From Punica granatum (Eukaryota > Streptophyta > Magnoliopsida > Myrtales > Lythraceae), in contig NC_045127.1 of the NCBI RefSeq assembly GCF_007655135.1, positions 10,735,001 to 10,799,000 on the forward strand: a stretch of 64,000 nt of DNA, in the 5' to 3' direction. The notes under the pieces are model-generated. The model was not told the DNA's origin, did no database searches, and saw only the letters and a list, made by a program, of their open reading frames with translations. This document shows, piece after piece, positions 45,418 to 57,977 of the stretch (its first letter is position 1; each line of letters starts with the position of its first letter). The position numbers and the translations under genes are program-made.

Positions 45418-48080
45418 ACTCTGCAGCAAGCGACGACGATCGATGAAGACAAACAACTTCCCCTTCACTTAATAGAAGAAGATTCCGTCACCATCAATAG
45501 AGCTTTGTTAGCACGGAATCTTACGCAGAAACAATAATTGAAATCAATAGGATCATCAGCTACCGCAGAGGGAGGCCGGAGAGGGGTATGGGCTTCAGGG
45601 TAGTTGCTCGGAGCGCCGGCGGCGATCGGACGGAGCTTGCTCACTCCGGTGACCGTTCGTACTTTAAAATATTGACATTTCAGCAGGGTCAATTAGGTGT
45701 TTGTGTGTTGACCGGAAGGTGGGAAGGGACTGGCGGGGAAGAAAGTCGAAAGGCGGAGAAAGACTTTCATTACGATTCCTATTATACCCCTGACGTCAGA
45801 ACGTATTTACAGCCGGGGTCTGCTGTGACGTGCGTCGATCTGTTTCCGTCGAATGGGCAATAGAGGAAATTCAGAGTACTTACTTCCTTTTTTGTCCATT
45901 TGAACGGGAGATCGAACTTCTTTAATGGACTAATTATAATTCTAAAAAGTTACAATTCCTAAAAAAAGGTAAAAATTTAAAGGGAGAAGCCAGCGACCTC
46001 GGCTGGAGAGTGGTGGCTAGCGACGAGCTCCCAGAACCCCAAATAGGGTATCTTAGTCCCCAATTTGAAAAAAAAATAAAAAGTAATTATTATATTATTT
46101 AATTGAGGAAAAAATGTTAAAATTGAAGAAAAAGTATTAAATAATTGAGAAAATTTAATATTAAAAATTAATTTAAATAAAAGATAGGAAAAAGTAAGAG
46201 AAAATTTGAAGAAAAAGATAAAAAAAGTAATGATTATATTATTGAATTGAGAGGAAAAATAAAATTAAATAAAGTTAAATGTTATTTTGTAAAAGAACAA
46301 AGCAAACAGTATTTGCATTTTCATAAAAAAAACTGTATTTGGTTGAAAATAGGAAAATCAAACTTCAATGAAACTAATTAACTCAAAATTTTCCAGCTGA
46401 AACACATTATAAAAGAGAATGTGGAAAAAATTACTCCCATTAGCTATATATCTATATCAATATTTATATTGTATAGACAAAGAAGTTGGTGTTCCCAGGG
46501 ATTACAAATTGCTTGAAAAGTCCAATCTATTCCTTAATCATAATCCAATAACAAATATCACTTAATTCTGCTCTCTTCTTTATCCTTCAATTTTCTTTTA
46601 ATAATTTAGACTTTGTCACTCCTAAAATTTGTTTCCATCTAACAAACCAACCCATTTATAAGCATATTAAGTAAAACAATGTTTAATAAGAAATTTATTA
46701 CTCTGTTTTGGGTTATATTTGACTATCCAAATATATTTTTCTTAACAAGTTAATAGGTGATAATAAAGTACAATTTCTATACTTCAAATATTAATTATTA
46801 GTTTGATAAATAGTTTCAGGCTTCAACAAATCTAAAATTAATTAGGATCTTCCAAACATTTTTAATTATTTTAAATTTATTCTGAAATATTTTGAGCATG
46901 TTTACTTCGAGAAAATGTTCATAAAAAACTGGAAAAGTGCATGTTCACCTACGTAAATAGAAAGCACTTTTTAGTAAGAGCTGAATTTTCTAATTTCTCA
47001 AATTCAAAATAATTTAGAGAAGTACTTTTAATAGTTCAACAATTCTCTCCTCTCTTTAATGGGAAAGTTTACAATATTTTTACCTTTTTAATTAAAAAAT
47101 TATCTTCTCTTTAATTGGAAAGTTTATAATTATTTTCTTTAGTAATTTAACGGGGCAAAAGCCCAAAAGAAAATTAATAGATACAATGTGGGGGTGTGGA
47201 AGCCTCAGAGAAATAATTAAGTTTACAAATATTATTAGACATTATTGAAGAAGGAAAGTAGTTGCGTAACTTTTTCAAAATTATCATTTTTCTAATTCAT
47301 CAAAAATTAGTAACAATGAGTTTTGATGATAATTTTATAATCATAATATGTATGCTTAAGCTTTGAGAATATATTAAAATTAAAATATTTCACATCCAAA
47401 TATATTTTTTATGTATACATTTGAATTAAAATATTTATAAACTTTTAATTTATATGTATTTACTACTTTAATCCTATTTAGTTCAAATTGTGTATATACA
47501 TATATATATATGTACAATTGTGTAACTATTTATTAGGTTGTATTCAAGTTTATATATATATATATAGATGTACATGTATATATATATATATATGTATGTT
47601 TATATCACTTTTTGTCAAATAATTATACTATATTTGTGTTTACTCACTCTTATATCCTATTATGTAAGCATGAAATTTATAACAAAAAAATAATTAATTA
47701 ATTCAATAATTTTATTATAAGAGGCATTTTTTGAAAAATACATGAATGATTAAATACCATAAGTCTAGAAAAAAGAGGCATAAAAGCATGGCATGTTTTG
47801 CAGAAATTTATAAGTTAATTGAAGTATTATATTCAAGGAAAAAAAAAAGGACAATGTAACGAAAGGAATATATGGTTGTATACAAAACAAAATACCATGT
47901 GAGTCAAGTTGTCCCAAAAAGGGTGGTACTCGCCCCACTAAGTCCCAAATGGGACCAGTAAAAAATATTTGTAAAAAATATTAATATTAATATTAATATT
48001 TATTTTTATTATATAATATTATCATATAGAAATTGTTATTATATATACATATATATTATTATACATATTAATAATAATTA

Positions 48081-48084
<4 letters not shown>
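45418..48084. other. Lipase 5' flank, then AT-rich repeat-laden DNA
   Basis: The first ~250 bases hold the lipase promoter and 5' UTR. Further right lie a GC-rich island (45985-46062), a MITE copy (46080-46300) and AT-rich low-complexity DNA with TA tracts at 47490-47592. No gene recognised. Confidence 0.45.
46080..46300. mobile_element. Tourist-like MITE, copy e (degenerate)
   Basis: Carries the family words attgaagaaaaagtattaaa, aaaagtaatgattatattatt and gaaaatttaatattaaaaatt found in copies a and d. Ends are not clear. Confidence 0.55.

Positions 48085-48162
<78 letters not shown>
48085..48162. repeat. (TAA)n microsatellite
   Basis: About 25 uninterrupted trinucleotide units. Confidence 0.95.
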
Positions 48163-48163
<1 letters not shown>

Positions 48164-48234
48164 TTATAAAAAATAAACAACTAAATACCTATTGCAAACA
48201 GAAAAAGGAAAATCAAAGGAACTAAAAACCTAGG

Positions 48235-48420
48235 GCTTGAACTACGTTCGTGATTGGGGAGCTTGGCGAGAACCCATGGGTTCTCGATTTGAGGGGCTAG
48301 TGGCCTCGCCAGTAGCCACCACTCTCTCAGCAAGGTCGTAGGAGATCTCAGTACCCGTTAGCGACCTCCCGGGGCGAGGGTTGCTGCTGGGAGGTCACCG
48401 GAACCACCCCAAATCTAGAA
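48235..48420. repeat. GC-rich island of the dispersed type
   Basis: Contains ctagtggcctcgccagtagc and gttagcgacctcccggggcg, close in wording to 25411-25480 (ccactagcaacgggagcctc) and 45988-46030 (ccagcgacctcggctggaga). No coding frame. Confidence 0.5.
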
Positions 48421-50190
48421 CCTAGTGGTTATTATTTTCTTTATAATTTTAGGGAAAATTATGTTTTTAACCCACTATTTTTGGACATTTTATTTTAGTC
48501 AAATTTCTATTTTTTTTATTCGTTTTCATCCAATAGCTTATCTTACTTCTCTATTATAACCCATTTAGTTTTTCTTCGTTCATTTTCATCTTGTACCTTT
48601 GGTTGATTTTCTATTTTCATCTTTTATTCAATTTTCTATTAGAGAAAAGTCAATTTTTAGCCCGCAACTCTATTATTTTTCAATTTCATACTAATTCTTT
48701 TTTTCTTTCAATTATGTTCTTCATGTTGCATGTTATATTTTCTTAGTCTTCTTTTTTAGTTTTGCGGTTGTAAATGCTAAAATGATATTTTATTAAATAA
48801 AAAATTGTTTTAAAAAATCGAACTAGTATAAAAGAAAAAAAAGATGATGAAAGCTGGAGACGGAGAGAGAGTTGCGGGACCAGTCGCGGACAACATCGTA
48901 AATACGAGGTCATTGGCAACCTTCCATTAGATTCGTCTCTCTGCGAAGAAGATAAAAGATCAAAATTAAAAATTTAAAAATTTAAAACAAATATACTAGA
49001 GTAAAAGAGATGGGGCACTGACGTCAATACCTGCGACCATCATGCACTGCGAGGTTGTCGGGAGCTCATCTCTGGTAATTTTGGTCATTGGCCCTATGAA
49101 AAGAGAGAGAGCCAGCCACAGATCTAAGAGCAATTGTGACAGCGGGCAGGTAACACCCTAAGCAAATTTCGCATCGATAAAGTACGAAAGGGATGATGCG
49201 TGTATGAGAAATACTGAAGTTTTCCTTAGGATATATATATGTATGTGTTTGAGTTTATCAGATTTGGTTGATTTTTCATTAAGTGAAATATTTCAATTTT
49301 AGAAATATACATGTACACACGTATATGTGCGTCTGTTGATTTTATTAGATTTGGTTCTATTTTTAACCCCCAATCTCCTCCTTTTACCCGCACTGCTTTT
49401 CAAGTTTTTTTTGCACTTGTCATTTTCTTATTTACCTCACAGCTCCAACCGCCTTACTTTCCTTCCTATAAATTTATAATTTGTCCATTGTTCTTTCATT
49501 CATCTCTGGCTTTCTAAATTGCCCGGTCAAAACAGACTTGAGAGAAAGAGAGTTATCAGTGGAATCAGAGGGAGTCCGAGAGGGGAAAAGTTCTTAAAAA
49601 TTAGAAACGGATCGGTTTTCGAAGTTTGGATGTACTGGGAACTTCACGGTGAGTAATTTATTCCTAAATTAATACTTTGATTATCGTTATGTTCGTAATT
49701 TTTTTTCTTATTTTCCTTATAGAAAATTTAATTAAAGGACGAAAACAGAAAAAGCAACTAAGGATACATGATGAAAACCAACAAATAAAAAGAACAATGG
49801 GTAAAACAAAAAAGTAAACAAAGTTACTGAATGAAAATGAACAAAAAATTAAGAGTGGGCTAACACAGAAAAGCATCCAAAGGTAGAGGGCTAAAAGTCT
49901 AATTTTATCATAATGTTTTGGAGATTAGCAATGAGATGGTCGACAAGCATTAACACCTCCACCGTCGAGGGGGTCATGGCGGTCGGCAAGGGCAGCAACC
50001 CTCTTCTAAGTTTCCGTTCATTTTTTTTAATATTGAATTAATTAAAATTTGTTTCCAGGGGTCATTGAGCAAAACTGCCACCTAGAATGAGCAACGTCAG
50101 CATTTAATAATCAAAATTTTGATTTGGCTTTATCTGGGCAAAAGATACCATTTTAATGGCAAACCCAATTAAGGAAACAGTGGAGAAACA
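48421..50190. other. AT-rich intergenic DNA with small GC-rich islets
   Basis: No gene recognised. Islets at about 48895-49110 and 49920-50010 (caccgtcgaggggg, gcggtcggcaagggcagc) resemble the dispersed GC-rich islands. Confidence 0.4.
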
Positions 50191-50194
50191 ATGG

Positions 50195-50400
50195 AGTAAC
50201 GGGAGGTGCCCGGTGGTTGCCTGGATGCTCGCTGCCAGCGACCATCACATGTTCGATGTCCCCTCTTTCTAAGAGAGAGAGAGAGAGAGAGAGATACGGT
50301 AGTGGCCAACGCCGGCCACCAACGCCCCAAGCAAGTTTACCGGCGACCTTGCCAGGCGGTGGTGGTTGACGTGGGGTCCCTACTCGGACATCTCCGATGC
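50195..50400. repeat. GC-rich island with (GA)n tract
   Basis: A (GA)11 tract at 50272-50294 is embedded in gcgaccatcacatg..gtagtggccaacgccggcc sequence. The arrangement (GA tract inside a GC-rich island) parallels 28880-29060. Confidence 0.5.
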
Positions 50401-50956
50401 TCTCTTGTAATGGCATGTTTGAAAAATTGAGACACATGTCAGGGGCATTTATGTCATTGCAGATAAAAATATAATTCATAACTACCCTAAAACCCTTCAC
50501 TTTCCAGGATTAAGTCCTTACCAATTATACCCAGTTCAATTTCTAATGCAATTCCAATCCTAGAGTTTCCCAACGCAAAAGACAAAAGTCCTGTCATATC
50601 TCTTATCCTATGACCAAATATGACCTAAGTATTTTGCTGTGAAGAATTTTCCGACCGAACAAAGTAACATACGTGAAAACGTTTGGAAGAATCTGGGAAT
50701 ATCACAACTTTCGCTCCAACCAGACAGCCCCCTAGAATCATTGTTAAGTTAAGAAGAAAGGAAAACTGGAATGGCAAGGAATAACATGGGATTAAGAGTC
50801 ATAAGCTTTCAGAGATTATTGGAAAAATCAAAGGGGGGAAAAAAACAAAGCAAGGGGCACAAGACGTGCTAACTTGGACAGCCAATATGGGATTAAGATT
50901 AAACACTATGCAATTAGTGTCAAGTATGCGACAAAACCAATATGAGGAAAAACCTC

Positions 50957-50972
50957 ATTATATATATATATA
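50957..50972 (+). promoter_or_regulatory. Candidate TATA box of the DUF26 gene
   Basis: cattatatatatatat lies about 80 bases before the chosen start codon at 51047. Confidence 0.35.
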
Positions 50973-51046
50973 TCCAAATAATCTGCGGTTCTGCCAACAT
51001 GATATACGCAAGAAAAAAGGTGTGTACACAAAAGATCGGGATCAAT

Positions 51047-51442
51047 ATGATTGCTAATTTTCGCCATGTCCTGCCCATATTAATCGTGCTGCTCTTCGTT
51101 CCGGATTTCATGATCGGCAGTCCAGCTCTGGATTATGTTTCCGGAGTCTGCAGTAAGGATGTGTTTGATCCGCAGGACCCTTTCAAAAAAAGCATGACTT
51201 ACGTTCTCACGGATGTAGTGTCTCAAACAGCAGCCCATGGACGCAACTATTACAGCTCTACTCCTTGGCCTGACTCGCATGCCTATGCGCATGGCACTTG
51301 CAACGCGGGAATTTCAGATCAAGACTGCACCGCGTGCCTCGGTTATACATTTTCGAAAGTGATGGATCTTTGTGCTTACAGAAGAGGAGGTCAAATACAA
51401 GTTCAAGACTGTAAAATAAGGTACGAGAGTTATCTATTTTAA
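51047..51442 (+). CDS. Secreted single-DUF26 (Gnk2-type) cysteine-rich protein
   Basis: 131 aa, one exon. Residues ~8-25 (VLPILIVLLFVPDFMIGS) form a signal peptide, so the product is apoplastic. The mature part is one Gnk2/stress-antifungal domain: the hallmark C-X8-C-X2-C reads CNAGISDQDCTAC, preceded by GVCSKD and followed by LCAYRRGGQIQVQDC and a closing IRYESYLF. Six cysteines match the three-disulfide fold. Ginkbilobin-2 of this type binds mannose and inhibits fungi; that role is inferred here. Start taken at the Met directly before the signal peptide; an upstream in-frame Met at 50942 would place a second hydrophobic stretch (IIYIYIQIICG) ahead of it. No kinase domain follows, so this is not a CRK receptor, although origin by loss of one cannot be excluded. 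Confidence 0.88.
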   Translation: MIANFRHVLPILIVLLFVPDFMIGSPALDYVSGVCSKDVFDPQDPFKKSMTYVLTDVVSQTAAHGRNYYSSTPWPDSHAYAHGTCNAGISDQDCTACLGYTFSKVMDLCAYRRGGQIQVQDCKIRYESYLF

Positions 51443-53267
51443 AGATTAAAAGAAAAATCAGACACTATATATATTACATGAAATTTGATTTGTGCATGTG
51501 TCGGGTAACAATGAAGTCTGGCGGTCTACTCTTTGCTATCCAATGTAATATTTTGCATTTTCGTGCTTCGTATTTTTAATATTTCTTCTTATTACGTTTG
51601 TTTCGCAGCAATAAAATTAGTAATGAATTAAATGAGTGGAGAATGTGAATTAATAAGTAATAACATTAGGATTACTTATGAAATTACTTGTTTAGTTGGA
51701 TGTAATAGAGAAGATGAGAATTACAATTATGAAATCTAGAATGCAAAGAAAGAATTTTCGGCTAAAAATACGAAGTTGCCCGTATAAAAGTTTGAAATGC
51801 CTCATCCAATAAATATTAAAATAATATTTATTAACATATACAAAAAAACTAAAAATTATTATTTAAAAAAAAAAAAGATGAAGGGAGCACTCTTTATCTT
51901 CTTCACTGTGTGGCCGGAGGGGGAACTTGGCCCGGGCCGATGGCGGAGGGACGGCGGAGGGCTCGACTGGGAGCGACAAAGGAGGTGGCAGAGGGCTGGT
52001 GGCAATTGTAAATTTGACGAATAATCAAAGGTATATTAATATTTATAGTTTTTATTACGTACGTGTAATTAATCTAATTACGTATGAGGTGGTAGAGCAT
52101 GGGAATTCAGCATCCATAATCGCGATATGGTTGCCGACGAAAACAGACAAAGGAATCCGTATTACGGACGTATTATATCCATAATCATCGCGGCAGCCAA
52201 TCAACCAAGAACTGAATCAGCAGCTGTCTGCAGGTGCTAAGTACGTAAACCAAGTTTACTTCATCTTAATTTGTGCACTTATTCGTCAAGGTTGTGTTTG
52301 GTTTGCACTAATATGATGGGAATAATATTCGAGATTGGATAGGACTTTTATGGTACCGGACTAAAATTATCCAAATAACGTATTTGGAGTGCGTAGGGAC
52401 CTTCAGGACCCAATGGGCGAGCTTTGCTGCCCCGAAATCTATATCTCCATGGTATCACTACCACTATGTACAATAAGTGTGAATATACGTGCATTCGGAC
52501 TAATTTCATACATTATCTCTATTATCCATTTGCCACTTCTCCCTCTCCTCCATTTCTCTTTATTATTGATAATTTTTATTACTTTATGTATCTTCGATAA
52601 AAAAGCCTCCGTTATAATCGGAAAAAAAAAGAGAAGACTTTGTCACCTAAAAAATTCCCTTCAATTAGAACTTGTATCATACGGTTACTATATTAATTGC
52701 TTTAACACATACTAGCTTTCATACACGCACTTTACTCGTGCACGATTGCTCTCGCACTATAACTGCAAACTTGAATATTGATTTAGTATTTCAATATTTT
52801 GGCATGCTTCCACATCTGACTGCAATTATATTGGTTCGATAGCTTAGTTTGGCGTGTTCTATACTTTGTCATCTCAAATATCGACCCATATTAGAGTGAT
52901 CAAGTCAGTAATTACTGCATCACACGCATGTGCAATAAACATTTGCTATAGACTCACGTGTGTACAACTTAAGGTTTTCCGTCGCATTAGTCATTATTTA
53001 TTTATCAAAACTCTACACGCCATAGTCATTACTTATCGTTATTTTATATGCAAAGCTTAATGACTTATAAATGGACAGAAATAGAAGGAAAGAAAAATTA
53101 ATGGTCAATGGCAGTCTCTTTCCAAAAGGACAATGAGGGATTGAAGGGTAGTTTTTCAGCTAAATTTGGTGACAATGTGGGCCTTTTTTTCTTTTTGCTT
53201 GTCTTAATTTATAACAATAGGAGATAATAAATTAGAAGAATAGATAAATTTTAGGTAATTAAAATAT
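51443..53267. other. AT-rich intergenic DNA
   Basis: No gene recognised. A GC-rich islet (51900-52015) within AT-rich arms resembles the dispersed islands; a possible MITE end ggttgtgtttggtttgcac occurs near 52290. Confidence 0.4.
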
Positions 53268-54228
53268 GAAAAAATAACATCATACGTCATATTTTTGTTT
53301 TTTTTACTTTTTCATTCCGCAACATAAAACGAAATAATTTTACTATACATCATTAAATTTTTTATTTTTTTGCACCATACAGCATTTCATCAAAAATTGG
53401 ATGGAATGCTGACGTTGCTCGATTTTTAGGACAAATCATGCAAAGTTGGACGCACATATCACCCGAGTGGGACCACGTCACCTTGTACGTAAAAAATTCG
53501 CTCCATTGCTAGCCATTCCAACTCCATCAGCGCCGCCTCTCAGTCTCCTCCGCCTTGGTTGCACCTCCCTATCGATCGTCGAGCTTGCAAATTCATCGCA
53601 GAAGATGAAGATGACTTTGGTCCCTTCGTCCTTCCCGCCTTCGTCGCCGAAGTAGAAGCCCTTCTCAACTAAGTATGCAACCCCATTGTCGAGGATGACT
53701 TCCAGGTCTCCGAGGACTCTAACAACGACAAGTCGAAGCGCTTCCATCTGCCTTCTTTCCTCGAACTAGAGCTAACGGTCTCGGAGATGATTGAGTCCTT
53801 CGGCGACGCCGTGTTCCCCAAGCTAAACTAGAGCTCCCCTAAGGACGTCGCCTGGATCAGCCCAAGCGGAACCCTCAGTTGTACCTCCTTCAGCGAGATT
53901 GCACTCTTGCTTTGCTCATCCCACTCGCTGGTCCATGATCTCTGCCACACCCACAACTCATGCAGCGATAGGGCCGCATGCGGTCGGGGAGCTTCTTCCT
54001 AACACTTCGGAAGTGGCAACCAAGGTTGTAGCCAAAGATGGAGTTTTGGTGCTTCGTGAGCGGCCACCGGCTGGTCGGGATAAGCCTTGTCAACATTTCG
54101 TCTAATTTTTTACGAAATCTTGCATGGTGCAAAAAACAAAAAATTTTTGTGACGTGTAGTGAAATTATTTAATTTTATGATGTGGCGTGAGAAAGAAAAA
54201 AAAAAGGTAGCGTATGGTGTTAGTTTCC
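53268..54228. mobile_element. Pack-MULE candidate carrying a CDC123 fragment
   Basis: About 961 bp. The left ~145 bases (53268-53415) are matched by the reverse complement of the right ~138 bases (54091-54228). Shared words: ttttttgcaccat, aaataatttt/cactacac, and outer acatcatacg / rc cgtatggtgt. Candidate 9 bp duplications ttaaaatat (53259-53267) and ttttaatat (54229-54237) agree at 7 of 9. The interior is a GC-rich host-gene fragment (CDC123) and no transposase. This is the layout of a Mutator-like element that captured a gene. Confidence 0.75.
53580..54110 (+). pseudogene. CDC123 (eIF2 assembly factor) captured fragment
   Basis: CDC123 is the ATP-grasp chaperone for eIF2 assembly. Plus-strand translation reads FIAEDEDDFGPFVLP, EDDFQVSEDSNND, LPSFLELEL, ESFGDAVFPKLN, SSPKDVAWISPSGTL and TSFSEIALLL, then HSLVHDLCHTHNSC. 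After a frameshift it continues LTLRKWQPRL and PKMEFWCFV..LVGIS. These follow the N-terminal half of plant CDC123 in order with no intron, as I recall the family. In-frame stops occur (for example where PKLN is normally followed by Trp) plus at least one frameshift. The ATP-grasp C-terminus is missing. Not functional. Confidence 0.8.
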
Positions 54229-54448
54229 TTTTAATATATCCGTTACAACTTTTAATTTTTTTTTAAATAATAGTATTAGATATTAGAGATTAGAGATTTC
54301 GACACACGTATATGTATACGTGTAACAAAGGTGCATATCAATTTTATATACCATACCGGCCTCTCTCATGATTAATTAATGGTAAACTAACTTAATAATC
54401 ATGAAATTTGGTCAAAATTTCAATGTTACCACGAAATTTTTTGAGTAA

Positions 54449-54640
54449 ACTAGCAAATTGAACCTTGAGAGATCCAAAATACATCAAAGTTACTTCGAAT
54501 CATTTTTTACATCAAATTTTTCTTTGACTGACTATTGTACATCAACTTAGCCCTTCAGTCTATTTGTCGTCAAAAACTTGATGGAGCCATCTTTTTCATA
54601 TGTTTTTATTGCTTGTCACCTCACCTTATGTTGCTTTTAT
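54449..54640. repeat. MULE terminal inverted repeat, left
   Basis: Words such as gagagatccaaaatacatca, caacttagccctt and tgtcgtcaaaaacttgatgg recur in reverse complement at 60185-60367. Confidence 0.88.
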
Positions 54641-55119
54641 TATTATTAATTTTGTTCCCTTTTTTTTTATAAGAAGGCGGGAAAGAATGAAGATATATAA
54701 TGATATATATCTGAGGGCAGGATTTCTCCAAAATTTCACCAATAGCAACATAGACAGAGCGAGAAAGTGTTGAATTTCTTTGTTTTCCAGCATCAATTTA
54801 GGGTTTCGAAGAAGATTAGAGTGGTTTGGTGTGGTTATTGATCGTGGCTTGGTGTGCAGGTCGCTTCAAAAGCTGAAGGCTGAAAGTAGGTAAGGCTTAT
54901 TTAATACTTGCATTGTTGATTTGTGCCCCCTACTTGTCCCCTTGGTCGCATGTTTAATGTGGTTCCTGATTGTCGATTTTATGGTCCCCTACTTTCCCCC
55001 TTTAGTGTTGTGGTCCGGATATGTATAAATCTTTTTCCGGTAATGATGAGTTAAATATCATTTTCATTTTTTGGGATTGTTGCAGTATAGATTGGAAGTA
55101 CGTGAATCTGATTTGCCAT

Positions 55120-57977
55120 CATGGGATGAAGGTTTGTTGAGAACGCATTAAAATATGTTAGTGGCAAGCTCGATGTATGGGAGCATATAGATGTTGATAC
55201 CTTGTCCTCAATAGTTTTGCAAAACATGTTAAATGCTCAGTATAATAGTAGACCTACAACTTGCTGGTATGTGATAATTGGGATGAGGATGAAATCTGGG
55301 TTGGAAATGTTTTAGGATGATAATGATGCAAGAATGATGATGTTTGTTGTCCATTGATATAATGAGGAGCATCTGTATTATGAGTACCCAATAGATACTC
55401 ATGAGGTAGTGACTGGCGAGGAAGCTGTGCAGTTATTGGTAAGAGAAGCAGAAGAAACAAGACAAGCTAGAGAAGCAAAGGAAGTAAAACAAGTAGAAGA
55501 AGCAAGAAAAGCAAAGGCAGCATAAGCAAAGCAAGCAAGACAAGTAGAACAAGCAAGAGAAAAGTGAGTGCAAGAAAGTACTGATGAATAATGGAATGAT
55601 GATGGGAGTAGTAGTAGTGATGATGATTATGATAGTACTGAGGGAAGTGCTAATGAGATGGGGCCTGAGTTGTATTTTGATTGAATTGATGATGATACTA
55701 ACTTTCATCAATCAACTGCTCATGGTTAGGAGGATTATGAGATGTTTCATCTAACATCTGGAGCGTCTACACAGCAACTTGATGAAGGTGAAGTGAGTGG
55801 ATTGCATCATAGTGAAGTTGGAGGGTCTGGACATAATAATGAAGAGTCTGAAATGCATGACAAGCAGAAACTCAAACAAAAGGGAAGAACACCAAAACCA
55901 AGATTAAACAAAGAACAACTAAAGAGAGGGAGAGATTATATGCAGAGCAAAAGTTGAATGTTGAGGTAGAGGATCTATACTCCTTTGATGGTTGTCATAC
56001 TGAAGAGCTTGAATCTCTTAATGGTGATGAGAATGATGGGTATGACAACTTAAAAGATGGTGTAAATTTCCCAAAGTTTAACCAAGCAGCTGAATTTGAA
56101 CATGTTTCAATAGAGCTTGGGATGTAATTTCCCAACTCAAGTGTGTTTAGAATGGCAGTGAGGGATTATAATATTAGCAAGGGTAGGGAAGTTCGATTTA
56201 AAACGAATGAGCCAGAGAGGGTGAGGGCAAAATGTATAGAGAAAGAGTGTCAATGAGTGATATTATGCTCACTGAACAAGAAGACCAATAAATTTCAAGT
56301 GAAAACTTTTGTGAGTGAATACACATGTTGTAGAAGATTGCAAAACAAGTGGGCTAATAGGGAGTGAGTGGCAAGTAAGTTGGTGCTGGTGGTTAGATGC
56401 CAGCTTGAAGGGCAGGAGGCTTATGATTACCTAGTGCACAAATATAAAGTGAAAGTGAGAGATACTACAATCTATAGGGCCCTTAACATTGCTCATAGTA
56501 TATGTGAAGGTTCAGAGAGGGAACAATATGCTAAGCTACAAGATTACTGCAATGAACTTCTGAAAAGCAACTCAGGCTCTACTGTACGATTGAATGTTGC
56601 TCCAATCACACATGAATTCATAGATTTTATATATGCCTAGAGGCTTGCAAGACTTGATTTATGACTGCATGTAGTCCACTTATTATCGTAGATGGTTGCT
56701 TCCTTAAAGGACATTATGGGGGGCAACTTCTGTCAGTTGTTGCTTATGATGAAAATAATGTATTTTATGTCATAGTTTATGATATAGTTGATGTAGAAAA
56801 CACAGAGAATTGGACATGGTTTTTGATAAATCTAGTGCCTTACATTGGGGATCCTGAGATAAATGATTATAATTTCATATACGATATGCAAAAGGTATGT
56901 GACAATATGAATTTACTTGATTAGTTACTTATGTTTAATTTGAATTTTAAACCATGGCTCATTTCTAATCCACTAACTTTGACATTATATGGCCTAAAAG
57001 CTGCATTGGAGGTGGTATGCAGAGAAGCACCACACAAATACTATGCTAGGCATGTGTGGGCCAACTTTGTGAAGAATGTTAGTAAGGGTAAGCAGTTAAA
57101 AGATCATTTTCTAGGTTAAGCACCAACAGAACAAAAATTTAAGTATAAGATGGACCAGTTGAAAGCAACCAATCCAACTAGATAGGAGTGGCTGAAGAAC
57201 ATACCAGCTATAAGATAGATTAGGTCAGCATTTGACCCATACCCAAAGAATTCATCACTCACAAGTAACATGTGTGAGCAATTCAGCTCTGAGGTATTGA
57301 AATTGAGGAGCAAACCCATCATTATCTTGTCTGAAGGGGTAAGAATGTACATTATGAAAAAGATGACAAGAATCAAGTTTTAAATGGCCAAGTACGGAGG
57401 TCCATTATGTCCTAGAATTCAAACTCACTTGGAGATGTTGAAGCAAAGTGCCACTACTTGGACTCTACATTGGGTTGCTGATCCTAAAATGACGAAACTT
57501 GAAGTAATTTGCCAATGTGTTATGGACCTGCAGATGCATACATGTTCTTAATAGGACTGAGACCTTTTTGGGATTCCTTGCATACATGCTATTGCTTGCC
57601 TTGGATACAACAACTTGAAACTTGAAAATCTTATGCCTCCATGGTATTCAAGGGCTACACATGACCAACTGCATGCCTTGTTTATTAATCCTATCGTTGG
57701 TGAGGAGTATTGGACAAACACAGGTCAAGACCCTGTCCAACCTCCAAAGTTGAAGAGGCCACCAGGACGTCCCAAGAAGCAAAGGAAAAAGGGACCAGAG
57801 GAACCAAGAAATCCACATAAGCTTAAGACAAGCGTAGGTAGAGTAGTGTGTAGGAAGTATGGAGGAAGGGGACATAACATTAGGATTTACAAGGGCTCTC
57901 CAGCAGCTAAAACATCAAACAAAAGAGGCAAGAAATCCAAAGAAACAAACTATAGAGAGCTTACTGGAACTACTTAA
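55120..57977 (+). pseudogene. MuDR-family transposase, broken
   Basis: Cut-and-paste transposase of plant MULEs. Pieces in order: an N-terminal PB1-like start (RFVENALKYVSGKLDVWEH, ~55130), an acidic low-complexity middle, then the MuDR DNA-binding domain (AVRDYNISKGREVRF and NEPERVRAKC, 56155-56240). The catalytic MULE domain follows (LIIVDGCFLKGHYGGQLLSV and DENNVFYVIVYDIV, 56680-56800; the Asp of VDGCFLKG is kept). Next come KYYARHVWANFVKN and a degenerate SWIM finger with GIPCIHAIACL (~57570-57600). The tail has a basic RPPGRPKKQRKK segment and a zinc-knuckle remnant near CRKYGGRGHN. At least ten in-frame stops or shifts, including within the catalytic and SWIM regions. Not functional. 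Confidence 0.88.

Noticed and set aside
49311..49517. 68-codon plus frame with hydrophobic content
   Set aside because: Pyrimidine-rich AT DNA produces Phe/Leu runs by composition; no start context or partner exon.
53478..53747. 89-codon minus frame
   Set aside because: Antisense of the CDC123 fragment; the plus strand carries the recognisable protein.
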